From Stramenopiles sp. TOSAG23-3 (lineage: Eukaryota > Sar): a stretch of 22,901 nt of DNA. The stretch covers positions 1-22,901 of the forward strand of contig LT642322.1 of NCBI GenBank assembly GCA_900128585.1. The letters run 5' to 3'. Positions 1-9,367 of this stretch are shown piece by piece; positions within the stretch are counted from its first letter, which is position 1, and each line of letters opens with the position of its first letter. The translations under genes were made by a program, and so were the position numbers. The notes beneath the pieces are model-generated. The model saw only the letters and a list, made by a program, of their open reading frames with translations. It made no database searches and was not told where the DNA came from.

Positions 1-45
1 TTCTTCTTCTTCTTCTTCTTCTTCTTCTTCTTCTTCTTCTTCTTC
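1..45. repeat. (TTC)n microsatellite
   Basis: A perfect TTC trinucleotide tract opens the window and probably continues beyond its left edge. It is polypyrimidine on this strand, complementary in kind to the large GAA tract near 15.3-15.6 kb. It ends about 65 bases before the first gene. Confidence 0.95.
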
Positions 46-110
46 CTTGCACGTAGACAAGAATAAAAAATTTATGAGTCTTAATTCTAGACGACGGCGA
101 CACTTTCTGT

Positions 111-1181
111 ATGCTATCGAAATTAGGCACTGAAGAGACAAAACAAGATGATAGAACGTCTACAATCCCGGAGAGGAAGAGTACACGCTGTTTTTCAAAA
201 TTAAACGGGTTTTCTTGCATCGTATTTATTTTATTCTATCATTGCTATTGCCAAAGGTTCTTGGTAAGCATGTCTTTGAATTTCGTCGACGACGAACGTA
301 GTGAAGCACCAACTCCGTCGAGGCTGACTCGGCTTCAATCGAAAGCCGACTATGAAGTTGAGAACTGTTACACTGCTACAACCAATGATAACGAAGACCA
401 TTCGTTTTGCGGGGTTATGTTCAATGTTACGTTGCAAAGTGTATACCCTATACAGTACATTGAAATATACTCCTTTTCAGCCCGAGGCGCCCTGGGTCCA
501 ATTTCGGTTTGGGTAACGAAAGAAGGGGGGTTTGAGGATAAACACGAGACGTCGGAAGAATGGAATACATTGTATCAGGGCCACCACAGTGCAAGTTTCT
601 ACGACTTGCAAGATTTTGTATTGGATGAACCGATACGATTGTATGCAAACGGTGAATCTCGAGGCATATACATTCACTCCGCAAGGCCGGGGGACCAGGG
701 GATAGTGTACGATAACCAAAAAATGTTTACATCCTCAAAGTGCAATTACGAGGACGACTTTGTAGGGGTCAGCCACGCGCTTGCGCATTTGAGCAACCGG
801 CCCTTTGGTAGGCGTGGACCGTGGGGGCACCCTTGGAGGAACCGAAGGGAGTTTGTAGGGAAAATTAGATATGGTGTCAAGTACATGCTTTGGTCACCAA
901 AGCTGCATGTGAAAATGCCGATAATGCACCAGCACGTTGTCTGGACGTTACTTTTGTGCAGCCGTCGCCCAGACTGCCCTCTTTCCAGTATACCGCATGA
1001 CGTTTTGTTGTACATCTTAAACATGCTTGCACCTTGGGATTTTAAGTTTGGCGACGAAAAGAAGATGGCGTGTTTAAAGGCAGGGGGAGCTGGGGGAGGC
1101 AGCACCATCAAGTACTACATTTCGAAAGCGTTTTCTGCCGTCGGTGGCGAACGATTGACTAATTGGTGGAAGAAGAAGTGA
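111..1181 (+). CDS. F-box-like protein with an N-terminal beta-rich domain
   Basis: A 356-residue open frame ending in TGA. Residues about 98-260 form a beta-rich domain starting CGVMFNV, with IEIYSF, SVWVTKEGGF and GIYIHSA strands. Residues 276-310 carry an F-box-like segment, VVWTLLLCSRR followed by IPHDVLLYILNML. I know this pairing from uncharacterised stramenopile and haptophyte proteins, where the second segment has the form 'LP-E-LW-I-L-F'. F-box-like segments usually recruit Skp1-type ubiquitin ligases, but that is inference here. The tail is Gly- and Lys-rich. The start is uncertain: the first ATG (111) gives a 53-residue extension with a hydrophobic stretch (GFSCIVFILFYHCYC), while ATG 270 (MSLNFVDDE, A at -3) gives a soluble 303-residue protein and is just as likely. 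It is convergent with the next gene. Confidence 0.7.
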   Translation: MLSKLGTEETKQDDRTSTIPERKSTRCFSKLNGFSCIVFILFYHCYCQRFLVSMSLNFVDDERSEAPTPSRLTRLQSKADYEVENCYTATTNDNEDHSFCGVMFNVTLQSVYPIQYIEIYSFSARGALGPISVWVTKEGGFEDKHETSEEWNTLYQGHHSASFYDLQDFVLDEPIRLYANGESRGIYIHSARPGDQGIVYDNQKMFTSSKCNYEDDFVGVSHALAHLSNRPFGRRGPWGHPWRNRREFVGKIRYGVKYMLWSPKLHVKMPIMHQHVVWTLLLCSRRPDCPLSSIPHDVLLYILNMLAPWDFKFGDEKKMACLKAGGAGGGSTIKYYISKAFSAVGGERLTNWWKKK

Positions 1182-1562
1182 CGAGACCCCAATTATGATG
1201 TGGAATTCTAGTGAAAAAAAATGTGTGCACGACGCGGTATTCGCTTTTCGCATCAATTTTCGCTCATTTCTTTAATATGTTCATATTAATATTAAATTCA
1301 TACACTCCTTATTTTTATATCTTAATTCTTAAAGATTAAATCAAAGGTATTCAACAATATTTACAGATTTAAAGATTAAAGTCACACAAGAATATATACG
1401 AAGTAAAACGTATGTTCTTTATTTCATAATATCGTAAGAAAAAAATTTGTTTTTTATAAAAACTAAAATTTAATTACTTAAGTAACAGCCAATTTTTTGT
1501 TTTTAAAAACTAAAAAGAATTCTCACCCTAAATAACAGAGCCAATATTTTGTGTTTGAATTC
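1182..1562. other. AT-rich convergent intergenic region
   Basis: About 380 bases between two converging genes. The DNA is very AT-rich with no coding-like frame. Its right end holds two copies of the dispersed TAACAGCCAATTTT repeat, listed separately. Otherwise it is presumably the two 3' UTRs and polyadenylation sites. Confidence 0.6.
1466..1557 (+). repeat. dispersed 3'-flank repeat, two tandem copies
   Basis: Copy 1 (1466-1509) reads AATTACTT, then TAACAGCCAATTTT, then TTGTTTTTAA. It closely matches copies at 18099-18143 and 18354-18396. A degenerate copy (1522-1557) follows with an AG inserted (TAACAGAGCCAATATTTTG). The second copy ends a few bases past the stop codon of the minus-strand gene at 1563-4608, so these sequences would lie in its 3' UTR. 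Confidence 0.75.
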
Positions 1563-4500
1563 TCATCTCGCACGGTCATGACCCAGGGAATGCGCTGGCA
1601 GCCTTCCCGTTGTGAGCTTAATGGAGGACAATCGCTTTACGGTCTGGGACTTCCGAAAGGGAGAAAATGGAAGGGAATTACTCCTTCTTTTCCCCAACTG
1701 ATTACTGTTGGATTCGTTTTTCTTTTTTTGCACAAGCGTAGGCGACGTTTTCACGACCGACCTATAACCAGGACGACCTTTTGAAACCCGTTTCGATGGG
1801 CTTCCCCATTTGTTGACCTTTATGGCAAGTTCAAACTCGTTTCCAAAATCTGTGATCACCCGTTTTTCTAAAATTTTTAGTTTGGTGTAGTTGAACATAT
1901 TGAGAAGGCGTGGCTCGGGCGCATTTTTCATCAGTGGCGGAGTTTGAATTTGCCGCCTGTCTATTTCAATACTATCACGGTCGTACACTATCTTTGCCCG
2001 TTTGAGGCACACCTGCGACTTTGCAATCTCAGGCACCATCGATAAGGGGACTTTCATCACTCCACTGCAATTCATCATCAAAGGGAAAATTTCGACAGGT
2101 GCTTCGTTTATAGGAGCTGCAATATCTTGGTCAACATCGTTCCACATGTTGACCTTAATTTCATCGTCCGGTGACTGTTCGGACCACACTTTCTTCGGAG
2201 TCCTCTTTTTTGGTTTCTTTCCCCCCCGCTTCATTGTTCTCTCGGAAAGCATAAACTTTGAAAATTCACGATTTTCAAGGGGTTCAAGAAAGTGGGGCGT
2301 GCGTTTTTCTGGGGTTATGCCTTCACCGATTTTCACTTGTGCAGAAACTCGCGGGGACGGTGTTTTTTCTAAACCGTTTTCCACATCTGCGATTGGAGGA
2401 ATGTCATTCGCTTCCTCCTCCTCCCCCTCCTCTTCCTCTTCCTCTTCGCCGCCATCCGCATTTACCTCCGCCCGAGGGGTCCTTTGCGTCTTTTGCGCTT
2501 CCGTTGATTGGTTGTCGGCCACTTCGGCCTCCTCGACGTCACTCCTGGGGCGCCGTCCCTCCGTTACGGTCGTCATTTTTTCTGCAGACCTACGAGGATT
2601 GCCCACGCCCCGTTTTTCTTTTAATTTCTGCTTCCCCTTTCTGCGCTTTTTCCGTTTTGGTTGCGTAAAAATAATGTTTCCATGCTGCAAATTAATCAGA
2701 GGGATTATAGTTTGAAACAAATCCTCGGGCGTCTGGTAATGCTGCTTTTCAATCGGCAGCTTTTGGAGGATTCGCTCGACGTTGATTTGGCTCTTTATGA
2801 TCAGCCCGGTGCGCGTGTCTTCCGCCTCTGTGATAACTCTGACAGTCTTCCCGGGAATTAATTTCATTGCAAGCTTGTACTTGCGTCCACTGATACTCGT
2901 CTCTGCTTCGTACGTTTTTTTTTCCTCGTCCACCGCTTTCTTGTAATTCTTTAGTTTCTTTCGCTTTTCCGTTTGTTCCTTTGTACTGTACTTGGACTGC
3001 TTGGTTATTTTCTTAACCTCCAAGTAACCGTTTCCTTCATTTCTGACCAAGTTGTTCCGTTTTCTTGAAATCTTTACTGCTCTAACGCGATGCTTCTTGC
3101 CATCCGGTTTAATGCGAGACTTCAAGTACACACCAGTATGACACAAAACCTCTTGCGCCAGTGATTCTGGCGAATCAAATTGGTCAGCCTGAATTCCCAT
3201 CTCCGCCAGCAAATCTTTCCAATCATACTCGCACGAAATGCGTACGCCGAAGGTATCTGTGGCGGTTAGTCGAAGGCACGACGGGCTTCTATGGATATCT
3301 ACATTGTATTTTACAGCGTCAAGAACGATCTTTTCTTGCAAGAATGCTTTCTTCTCAAAGACTTCATCTTTTTTCTGGACTCGCTTTTCCAATTTTTCCT
3401 TTTGACTTGGTTTTTGGGCTTGCTGCTTTGCACCTTTCCTCTGCGTTCGCTGCTTTGCACCTTCCCTCTGTGACTGGTTTTTTACGCCTTCCCTCTGAGA
3501 CTGCTTTTTTGCGCCTTCCCTTTGCGTTCCCTTTTTTGCACCTTCCTTCTGGGTTCGCTTTTCTGCAATTTTGGAAGGTTCTGGGTCCCTTGCTCCCTTT
3601 GATTTAATTCGCCTAATTTTAGATTTGGCTTCAGCCACTTGCTCGGCAGAGACTGGATTTAATCGAACTGCGCCAGTGTCCTCGTCCACCTCAGTGGCAA
3701 GATGAGAGAATAAATTGAGCAGTTCTTGCATTCCTAGTTCACCCAAGGTCTCTTCATTTAGACCCAACTCTTTGACTAACTCATCATCTGTTTTTGCCAG
3801 CTCAAACAGCTGCTTCCCCTTCCCTTTGTCTTCAAATTTGATGTGAATCTTTCCGTCGTGGGTTTTGTCTATGGACATGGTCCCGCTTTGTACGCCCCCG
3901 TGGGTACTCTTTACATCCCTCGTGCCGTCATATAAATGCCCCTCGGGAAGGTTGAGATGCATCTTATTCATCTCTTTCTCTTTCTCCTCCTTCACTTCTT
4001 TCGCGTGATTAAATGCCGCTGACTTTTTCTCTTCTGCTGCAATAAGTTTTCGCCCATACTCGACTTGGGCGATCAAATACTTTTTTGCCTCTTCTTGCTC
4101 GCGAGCATAGTCCTGTGCGAACCTTTTTTTTCTCTTTTCCTCTCGCTCTTTCTTCTTCTTCTTCTCTCGCTCTACCACTGCATTTTGAGCGTCTATTGCA
4201 TCCTGCTTTAGCTTCATTAGCATTTCGTGCTCTTTTTTTTCTGTCCTTCTTACGAATTTTTAGCCGATCTGTCATTCGATCGAAGTAGATCGCCATGAAA
4301 AGTACGTCTAGTATTTGTTCCAAGTCCATCTCTTGCTTCTCTTCTTCATCAAAGTCTTCCAACAGTTCCATAATATCCCCTTCGTTCGTCTGAAGTTTGT
4401 ACTCAGCCGCATCCTTTTTCGGATCGTCGCTCCACCACGTCTTGCTCGTGTGCGCGTCGTGTTCGTGCCCATGGTTGAGGCCAGCATGAGTTACAACTAT

Positions 4501-4608
4501 ATCAATTGGTCCATCCTCTTCCTTTTTGACAATGTATAGGTTGTGGTACTCCCCGTTTATGATCTTTTTCGCTTCCAGCAGCAGTCCCGTAGGAAGCACT
4601 AGACTCAT
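1563..4608 (-). CDS. large charged coiled-coil protein with repeated alpha/beta modules; one frame break
   Basis: Two open frames on the minus strand join into one protein of about 1014 residues. The first starts at ATG 4608 (MSLVLPTG, A at -3). The second runs from about 4235 to TGA at 1563. They are offset by exactly one base at an eight-A run (4233-4240 on this strand). In order: module 0 (residues about 5-110), a Lys/Glu coiled coil (115-215), module 1 (246-306), five 9-residue repeats (351-395), module 2 (433-497), module 3 (575-642), an acidic run (720-732), and a basic Ser/Lys-rich tail. Each module is a beta pair followed by helices, and module 3 resembles the C-terminal module of the divergent neighbour at 6141-7616. 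I recognise no named family. Axonemal or cytoskeletal scaffolding is inferred from composition and neighbours only. The break could be a sequencing error, a real mutation, slippage or a tiny intron. Confidence 0.75.
3423..3557 (-). repeat. five tandem 27-bp repeats coding 9-residue units
   Basis: Within the large minus-strand gene, five units of the form (R/G/Q)(T/S)Q(R/K)(E/K)GAK(K/Q/N) follow one another, beginning RTQKEGAKK, GTQREGAKK and QSQREGVKN. Each unit is 27 bases. The segment is strongly basic and polar, so it is probably an extended or helical linker rather than a folded domain. The copies have diverged at the DNA level, so it is not a very recent expansion. Confidence 0.85.
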
Positions 4609-6140
4609 TTTCGTCGCTTGTAACAACGGCAGGGCAATATAAGAAACCGTTAGTGCACAGGGAAAATGCGTGCTATTGGGAGAGAAACGTAAGGAACGTT
4701 TTGCAAAAAGCACAGTGTCTTTCGTCTAAAATGCTGAAAGTATGCTTTTCGTTCAAGCTACCGTTCACGCTACAAATCGTCTTCATAAACAATTGAGAAC
4801 ACAATGTGAATATTTTGTTTTTTGTTTTTTTTGTTTTCGTTGTACCAAGTAGTATGGTATGATGATGTTGTCGTCCTTTTTATTTTTTATATTATTTTAT
4901 TATTGTATTATTATACCAACCAAGGCACGGTACCTGTACTGCAACAATGGTCGCCCTCTCCTCATCATAGACGACTATCATAACCTGGTTTTTCCTTCTC
5001 CTTGTTGTTCCCTGTTTTTGTGACAACTTGGAGTTATTTTATATTAAAATACGAAGAAGAAACGGGACGGAATGAATAATAATAACGCACCAGCAAGGGA
5101 CGAAAACAATTTAGTAGGACATTTTTTGTTTGCAGGTTGCAGCTGCTCCCGATAGTAATGTACCAGTATTAATAGTACGAGACCGACTATCATCACAATG
5201 TACATACAGTCCAATTTATTTATGTGTATTGTCCATTATTACGAGACGAGGACTAAATAAAAATAGAATATTAAAATGAGGCTTCACCTCCTTTCTTCTG
5301 TTCTCTGCTTTGCTCCCTTTGTTTCCCTGTTGTTTCATTCTTTTATTTGTTAATACTACAGTGGAAGTTGAAGTCGATGAAGAAGGCACACAGCATTACA
5401 AAGAGATCCGTTTCTTTCTTTTTTTCTATTCCATAATGGTGCTGTAGTCCTGTTGCCATTCTGTAATGTCGCACATTTGCATCCTCTTCATTTTATTAAA
5501 AGCAGTCAACAACACATTTTCCACAGCTTTTTTGTAATAATAGCAATGGGAGTCACCGTCGATGTTTGTGCCAATAATATTTTAAACCTTAAACATCAAT
5601 ATTTGAGATTGTAATAAAAATAAGAGTCAAACACAATAAAATAAGGAAATCATATTTTAAGCAGCGGCGACCAAAGCAACTGCTTGCTTGAATAGCGCCT
5701 CAAACAATGATAATATTATACCGGTATTTATCCTGCTCCTCTGCTGCTGTGTTGATGAAGCTTTTATGCCTTCTTCTCTCTCACACACACGAACAAATCA
5801 CCTCCTCTCTCCTCTTCTCGCTCTGCTCTTATCGATCTCCGCCCATAAAAAAAAGTCGACAACACACACACGACGAGGACAGACAAAATTTTTAGGAGGA
5901 TGATTTATTTAATAAATTGATGATAGACTAATAAACGAACAACAAACAATTACAGTTAACATTTAATTTTCTCTATGGTAGTTCATTTTTTTCATTCATT
6001 AGCCCTCAATTTAAATTTGCATACGATCAATACCAGCTTGGTCCGGAGTTTACATTATTGCACGGTCGCCAGAATAAACGGGAATATATTGCTCAACTAG
6101 ACTGGGCAAAAAATACTCGCACGACCCTCGCTCTCTTAAC
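4609..6140. other. 1.5-kb divergent intergenic region
   Basis: This separates the starts of two divergent genes and must hold both promoters. It is AT-rich with many short low-complexity stretches (runs of T, TTATTA, CACACA). No frame has convincing coding character; the longest is a 71-codon frame at 5688-5903 rich in simple sequence. I recognise no RNA gene and no copy of the dispersed repeat. Confidence 0.55.
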
Positions 6141-7616
6141 ATGGGCGGAAAGAAAAAGGGCAGTATGAAAAACAAGAATTCTATGAGCGAAGGGCAGCTC
6201 CCAAGCGTAAAGGTGGGCGAGGAGTACAGGAACCCCAACATAGACATTGGTGGAACAGGGCCTAGATTAGAGCCAATGGAGTGGCGGGACAAAAAAAAAG
6301 CAAAGAAAAAAAGAAGGCGACGCAAACCCAGGTTTTCGGATCAAATTGGAGTGAAGGTCAGCTGGTCTACCTGGCAGTGGAGGCAGGGGCAAGAAGAATT
6401 TCACAACAACACCCTGAAACGGGCAACTTCGTACGTGGGGCGTCAGATTCGAGAGCACCAACATAGACTGGAGAAATTGAATTCCATCTTTGACCCCCAA
6501 AAGATGAAAGAGCTTCAGAAAGCTTTCCAGCAAAAGAAAATGGCCCGGGATAATTTAGGCATGCTGAAGCGCCTGTCTATGATTGCTACAGAGAAAACAT
6601 CTATAACAAAAACCAACGACCCTGTTGAGCGAAGGTATGTAAATAAGTTTCGGAGGGACAAGGCTCGAATGATCCGAAACTCAAAACAGTACGAAATGGA
6701 CATGATCAATTTTGACAACAAGTTGATGCTGAAGCGCTTGCGAAAAACTAGAACCAGCCTGCAATCCCGGAGAGGCTTGAAGCGGGATTTCAAACGATCA
6801 AGGGTGATGAAGAAAGCCATGGCGAAGGTCTTCGATCCTAAGTACCAGCGCCAAATGCTGCAGGAAAGAGGCCTGTACAACCCCGTATACGTCCAAGAAA
6901 AAGGTAAACAGAAGAAAAGGCGACCGAGAAGAAACCGCGGGCCAATCAATACGGAGGCAATAAGGCAAAAATTTCCAGGTATTCAAGAGAATCCCAGTGG
7001 ATATGATCACCCCACATACTTGAACGAAGGAGAGGAATTTCATTATGACATGGCGAGCACGCCGGGGGCAGATTCCCTGCCCCCCCTGGGGGCGACGACG
7101 CCCCCATACACGCCCGGTTTGTCCATCAACGGCAACACGGGGTTTCCAGTGCCATACTCTTCAGATACTAGGGGTAGCGGAGGTTTGGGACGGCCGCCTT
7201 TGGCTCGCACACCGAACAGTCGCTCGTCTGCTAGCACTGCTCCATTGGTCGCGCCAATGTCTGCCGCGTCTTCAGTTTTTAGCACCGGCGCGTTCGTTGA
7301 ATCCCAAAACTTGCTAATGAAGCAAACCGGCATGAGAATAGCCGACACTGGTGTTTTAGTAAGCGCGTATAGGGGTCCCAAAGAGGCCTTGGTCTACGAA
7401 ATAGCAGACCCGAAGACAGGCATTGTGACTTATTTTGATATTCCTTCAGAAGTTATTTATGACATAGGCAACGAGTTTCCCGCTCTTCTGGAAACTGCAC
7501 ACGGAAGTCGCATAGAAAAACTAGCTACCTTGCTAGATATGAAAAACTACTTCAACGGACCGTCGAACATAAGTGCGAAAATGTACTGGTGGCACAAACA
7601 GCAAGATCATTCTTGA
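6141..7616 (+). CDS. basic CFAP97/Hemingway-like protein with a C-terminal alpha/beta module
   Basis: A 491-residue frame starting MGGKKKGSMK (A at -3) and ending in TGA. The first 65 residues are very basic. Residues about 115-205 are helical and charged, with a Y/R-rich segment then KQYEMDMINFDNKLMLKRL. This resembles the CFAP97/Hemingway family, which has a conserved 'E-I-x-x-(D)N-x-x-L-(L)-x-x-(I/L)' helix and is linked to cilia. The match is from memory and moderate. Residues 305-385 are a Pro/Ser/Gly-rich linker. Residues 400-470 form a compact module (LVYEIADPKTG, then helices) like those in the divergent neighbour at 1563-4608. The gene converges on the one at 7746-8699 with 129 bases between stops. 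A cilium or basal body role is inference. Confidence 0.75.
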   Translation: MGGKKKGSMKNKNSMSEGQLPSVKVGEEYRNPNIDIGGTGPRLEPMEWRDKKKAKKKRRRRKPRFSDQIGVKVSWSTWQWRQGQEEFHNNTLKRATSYVGRQIREHQHRLEKLNSIFDPQKMKELQKAFQQKKMARDNLGMLKRLSMIATEKTSITKTNDPVERRYVNKFRRDKARMIRNSKQYEMDMINFDNKLMLKRLRKTRTSLQSRRGLKRDFKRSRVMKKAMAKVFDPKYQRQMLQERGLYNPVYVQEKGKQKKRRPRRNRGPINTEAIRQKFPGIQENPSGYDHPTYLNEGEEFHYDMASTPGADSLPPLGATTPPYTPGLSINGNTGFPVPYSSDTRGSGGLGRPPLARTPNSRSSASTAPLVAPMSAASSVFSTGAFVESQNLLMKQTGMRIADTGVLVSAYRGPKEALVYEIADPKTGIVTYFDIPSEVIYDIGNEFPALLETAHGSRIEKLATLLDMKNYFNGPSNISAKMYWWHKQQDHS

Positions 7617-7745
7617 AATTTCAATTTAGACAAGAAGCCAAAAGAAGAGAGAGGCGCTCCCTCGAATAATATTAAAAATAAAAACAAAATATGATCTGTA
7701 ATGAAGAAGCAGCACTTGGAGGCGTCCAAATCAAAGTGCGCCAAC

Positions 7746-8699
7746 TTATTTGTTCACTTCATTTTGTTCCTCTACCCTGGCGGCACTTTTGAGCCGCATT
7801 AACGCTAATTTAAACTTTTCGCTATACAGAAGCTTGGCAACATCACTGGAAGACGCCGATTGCGCAATTTCGTTCACTACATCACCAAAATTTGCTCCAG
7901 GCATCTCATTCTTTTCTCTCTTTGAACTTCTTGTTTTAAACGGCAATCGATTGCCTAATGGAGGCCGGTTTTTCAATTCATGCTCAACTTTGCGAATGTG
8001 TTTACCAGCATCGAGGAAAAGACTTTGGAGATCTGCTTTTTCAGTCTCCAAGACCTCTACCCGGCATTCTAATTCTCTTATATGCTTCTTGTGCATCACT
8101 ACGTCACGATTTAAATACCTTGCTTTATCTTCAAAATTTGCCAACCGACGCGTCAAAATGTGGTTCTCTTCCTCCAGGGTCTCATTTGCCTGCCGTTGTT
8201 TTCGAAGCAACATGTGCACATCTTCGTGCTCTTGGTTCAATTTAGCATGTTTCTTTTCGACCGTTTTTAAAGCCATCAATGCCGGAACATGGCGCCACTC
8301 TCTGCCACCCTTTTTCCCACTGTTCGAATAATAGTGGGACACGCACGCCCTCTTTAATTCACGATAAATCCTGTTCAGAAGCTTTCCATATTTTACGGTA
8401 GACAGGGAAATATCCTCTAAACAGTTTAAGCAAAGGTCTAGCCGCTCAGGGCTAAACTCTGCATTTTGGTTGTCGCTTTCGTTCAACTTCATTTCACAAA
8501 AGAGTATCTTTGAATCAAATTCATTATGCTGCCTATCACTTGTTTCCTGCCCCACCGTGGGAGTAAAGTAGCCCCTCTCGTTCTTTCTATATTTGCGTTG
8601 GTATCGAACAGGCGATGGAGGCCCCGTTGGAGAAACTGGGAGCATGGCATTTGCGCGGACCCCATGAACTATTTTTGAGGCAGTGAATTCGTTAAACAT
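7746..8699 (-). CDS. coiled-coil protein, possibly TSNAXIP1-like
   Basis: A 317-residue frame starting MFNEFTASKI and ending in TAA. Residues 1-80 are polar and probably disordered. Residues 85-125 form a helical segment (RLDLCLNCLEDI, KYGKLLNRIYRELK) resembling the 'yg-LL-x-IK-x-E' pattern at the N-terminus of translin-associated factor X-interacting protein 1, a family tied to sperm and cilia. Residues about 140-245 are a long coiled coil with regular heptads (LRKQRQANETLEEENHIL). The tail is basic, then Ser/Ala-rich. The family call is weak, but the reality of the gene is well supported by length, an ATG start and coding composition. It is divergent from the gene at 9368. Confidence 0.7.
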   Translation of the reverse strand: MFNEFTASKIVHGVRANAMLPVSPTGPPSPVRYQRKYRKNERGYFTPTVGQETSDRQHNEFDSKILFCEMKLNESDNQNAEFSPERLDLCLNCLEDISLSTVKYGKLLNRIYRELKRACVSHYYSNSGKKGGREWRHVPALMALKTVEKKHAKLNQEHEDVHMLLRKQRQANETLEEENHILTRRLANFEDKARYLNRDVVMHKKHIRELECRVEVLETEKADLQSLFLDAGKHIRKVEHELKNRPPLGNRLPFKTRSSKREKNEMPGANFGDVVNEIAQSASSSDVAKLLYSEKFKLALMRLKSAARVEEQNEVNK

Positions 8700-9367
8700 G
8701 GCACAAAAAGGAAGACGTCTCTAGGCGGCACGAACCTTCATATTCAAAACGGTCAGGGAAGCATCTCAAATGAAAACTACATCTTTTAAACTCGAATGAA
8801 TCAAAATCATGCCAGAACAAGAGAGTTGAAAGCCTTGCAGGAGTAGTAAAATGAGGAGAAGAGAAGAGGGGGGGGGAGAAGCCCGCTGGTGGGGCGGTGG
8901 GGCGCGACGGTGCTGAGCTGACGGTGAAGATAATTCCTTACAATACCACAAATAGTAATAACTGTTGAAGAAACGCTCCTATAAAATTTAAAAGTCTGCT
9001 TGGTCTTCTTTTCTACTATTTACCTTGGTATAATAATAATAAGATTGCGCCGTGCACAGCAGGGCAGGCACAGCTTTTTTGTTTGTTTTTTTGAGGAGGA
9101 CGGAGGGCAACGAATGATTTTGATTTATAACGGTAGTAGTTCAATGTTATCCCCATGTTATCCCCATTTTTATTATCACATGTTTGGATCATCATCTCTT
9201 CTGGTAATTTTGAATTCTTGTTGCAGTTTTTAGTACAGAACTGATTGCTCTGTAAATATTTTTTTTTCTGGGAAATCAGTAAAACGCCAAGTCTATCTAG
9301 AATACAACTACAACACACCGCCGCCTAATATTTCTTTTGGAAGGGGATAGTGCGCATTTCAGGGCAA
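8700..9367. other. divergent intergenic region with a G-run tract
   Basis: This lies between the starts of two divergent genes. It holds a G-rich tract at 8868-8902 (nine G's, then two further runs of four), which could form a quadruplex on the plus strand, and a doubled 11-base unit (ATGTTATCCCC) at about 9143-9166. No coding-like frame is seen. Both promoters should lie here. Confidence 0.5.

Noticed and set aside
2002-2715. 237-codon plus-strand frame opposite the large coiled-coil gene
   Set aside because: Antisense shadow; Ser/Phe/Pro-rich translation arises from Lys/Glu codons on the coding strand.
4241-4257. A 13-base GT...AG intron as the explanation of the frame break
   Set aside because: It would restore the frame, but it is shorter than spliceosomal introns known in stramenopiles; an A-run error or slippage is simpler. 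It is kept only as an alternative in the finding.
5688-5903. 71-codon plus-strand frame with a hydrophobic start
   Set aside because: Low-complexity sequence (CACACA, CTCTCT), no coding composition, overlapping alternative frame of the same size.
9350-9367. Start of the IQ/HAD protein at GTG 9350
   Set aside because: Non-ATG start; the ATG at 9368 is six codons downstream and is the expected start. The same reasoning moved the starts of the PAP2, secreted-protein and RCC1 genes from TTG codons to the first ATG.
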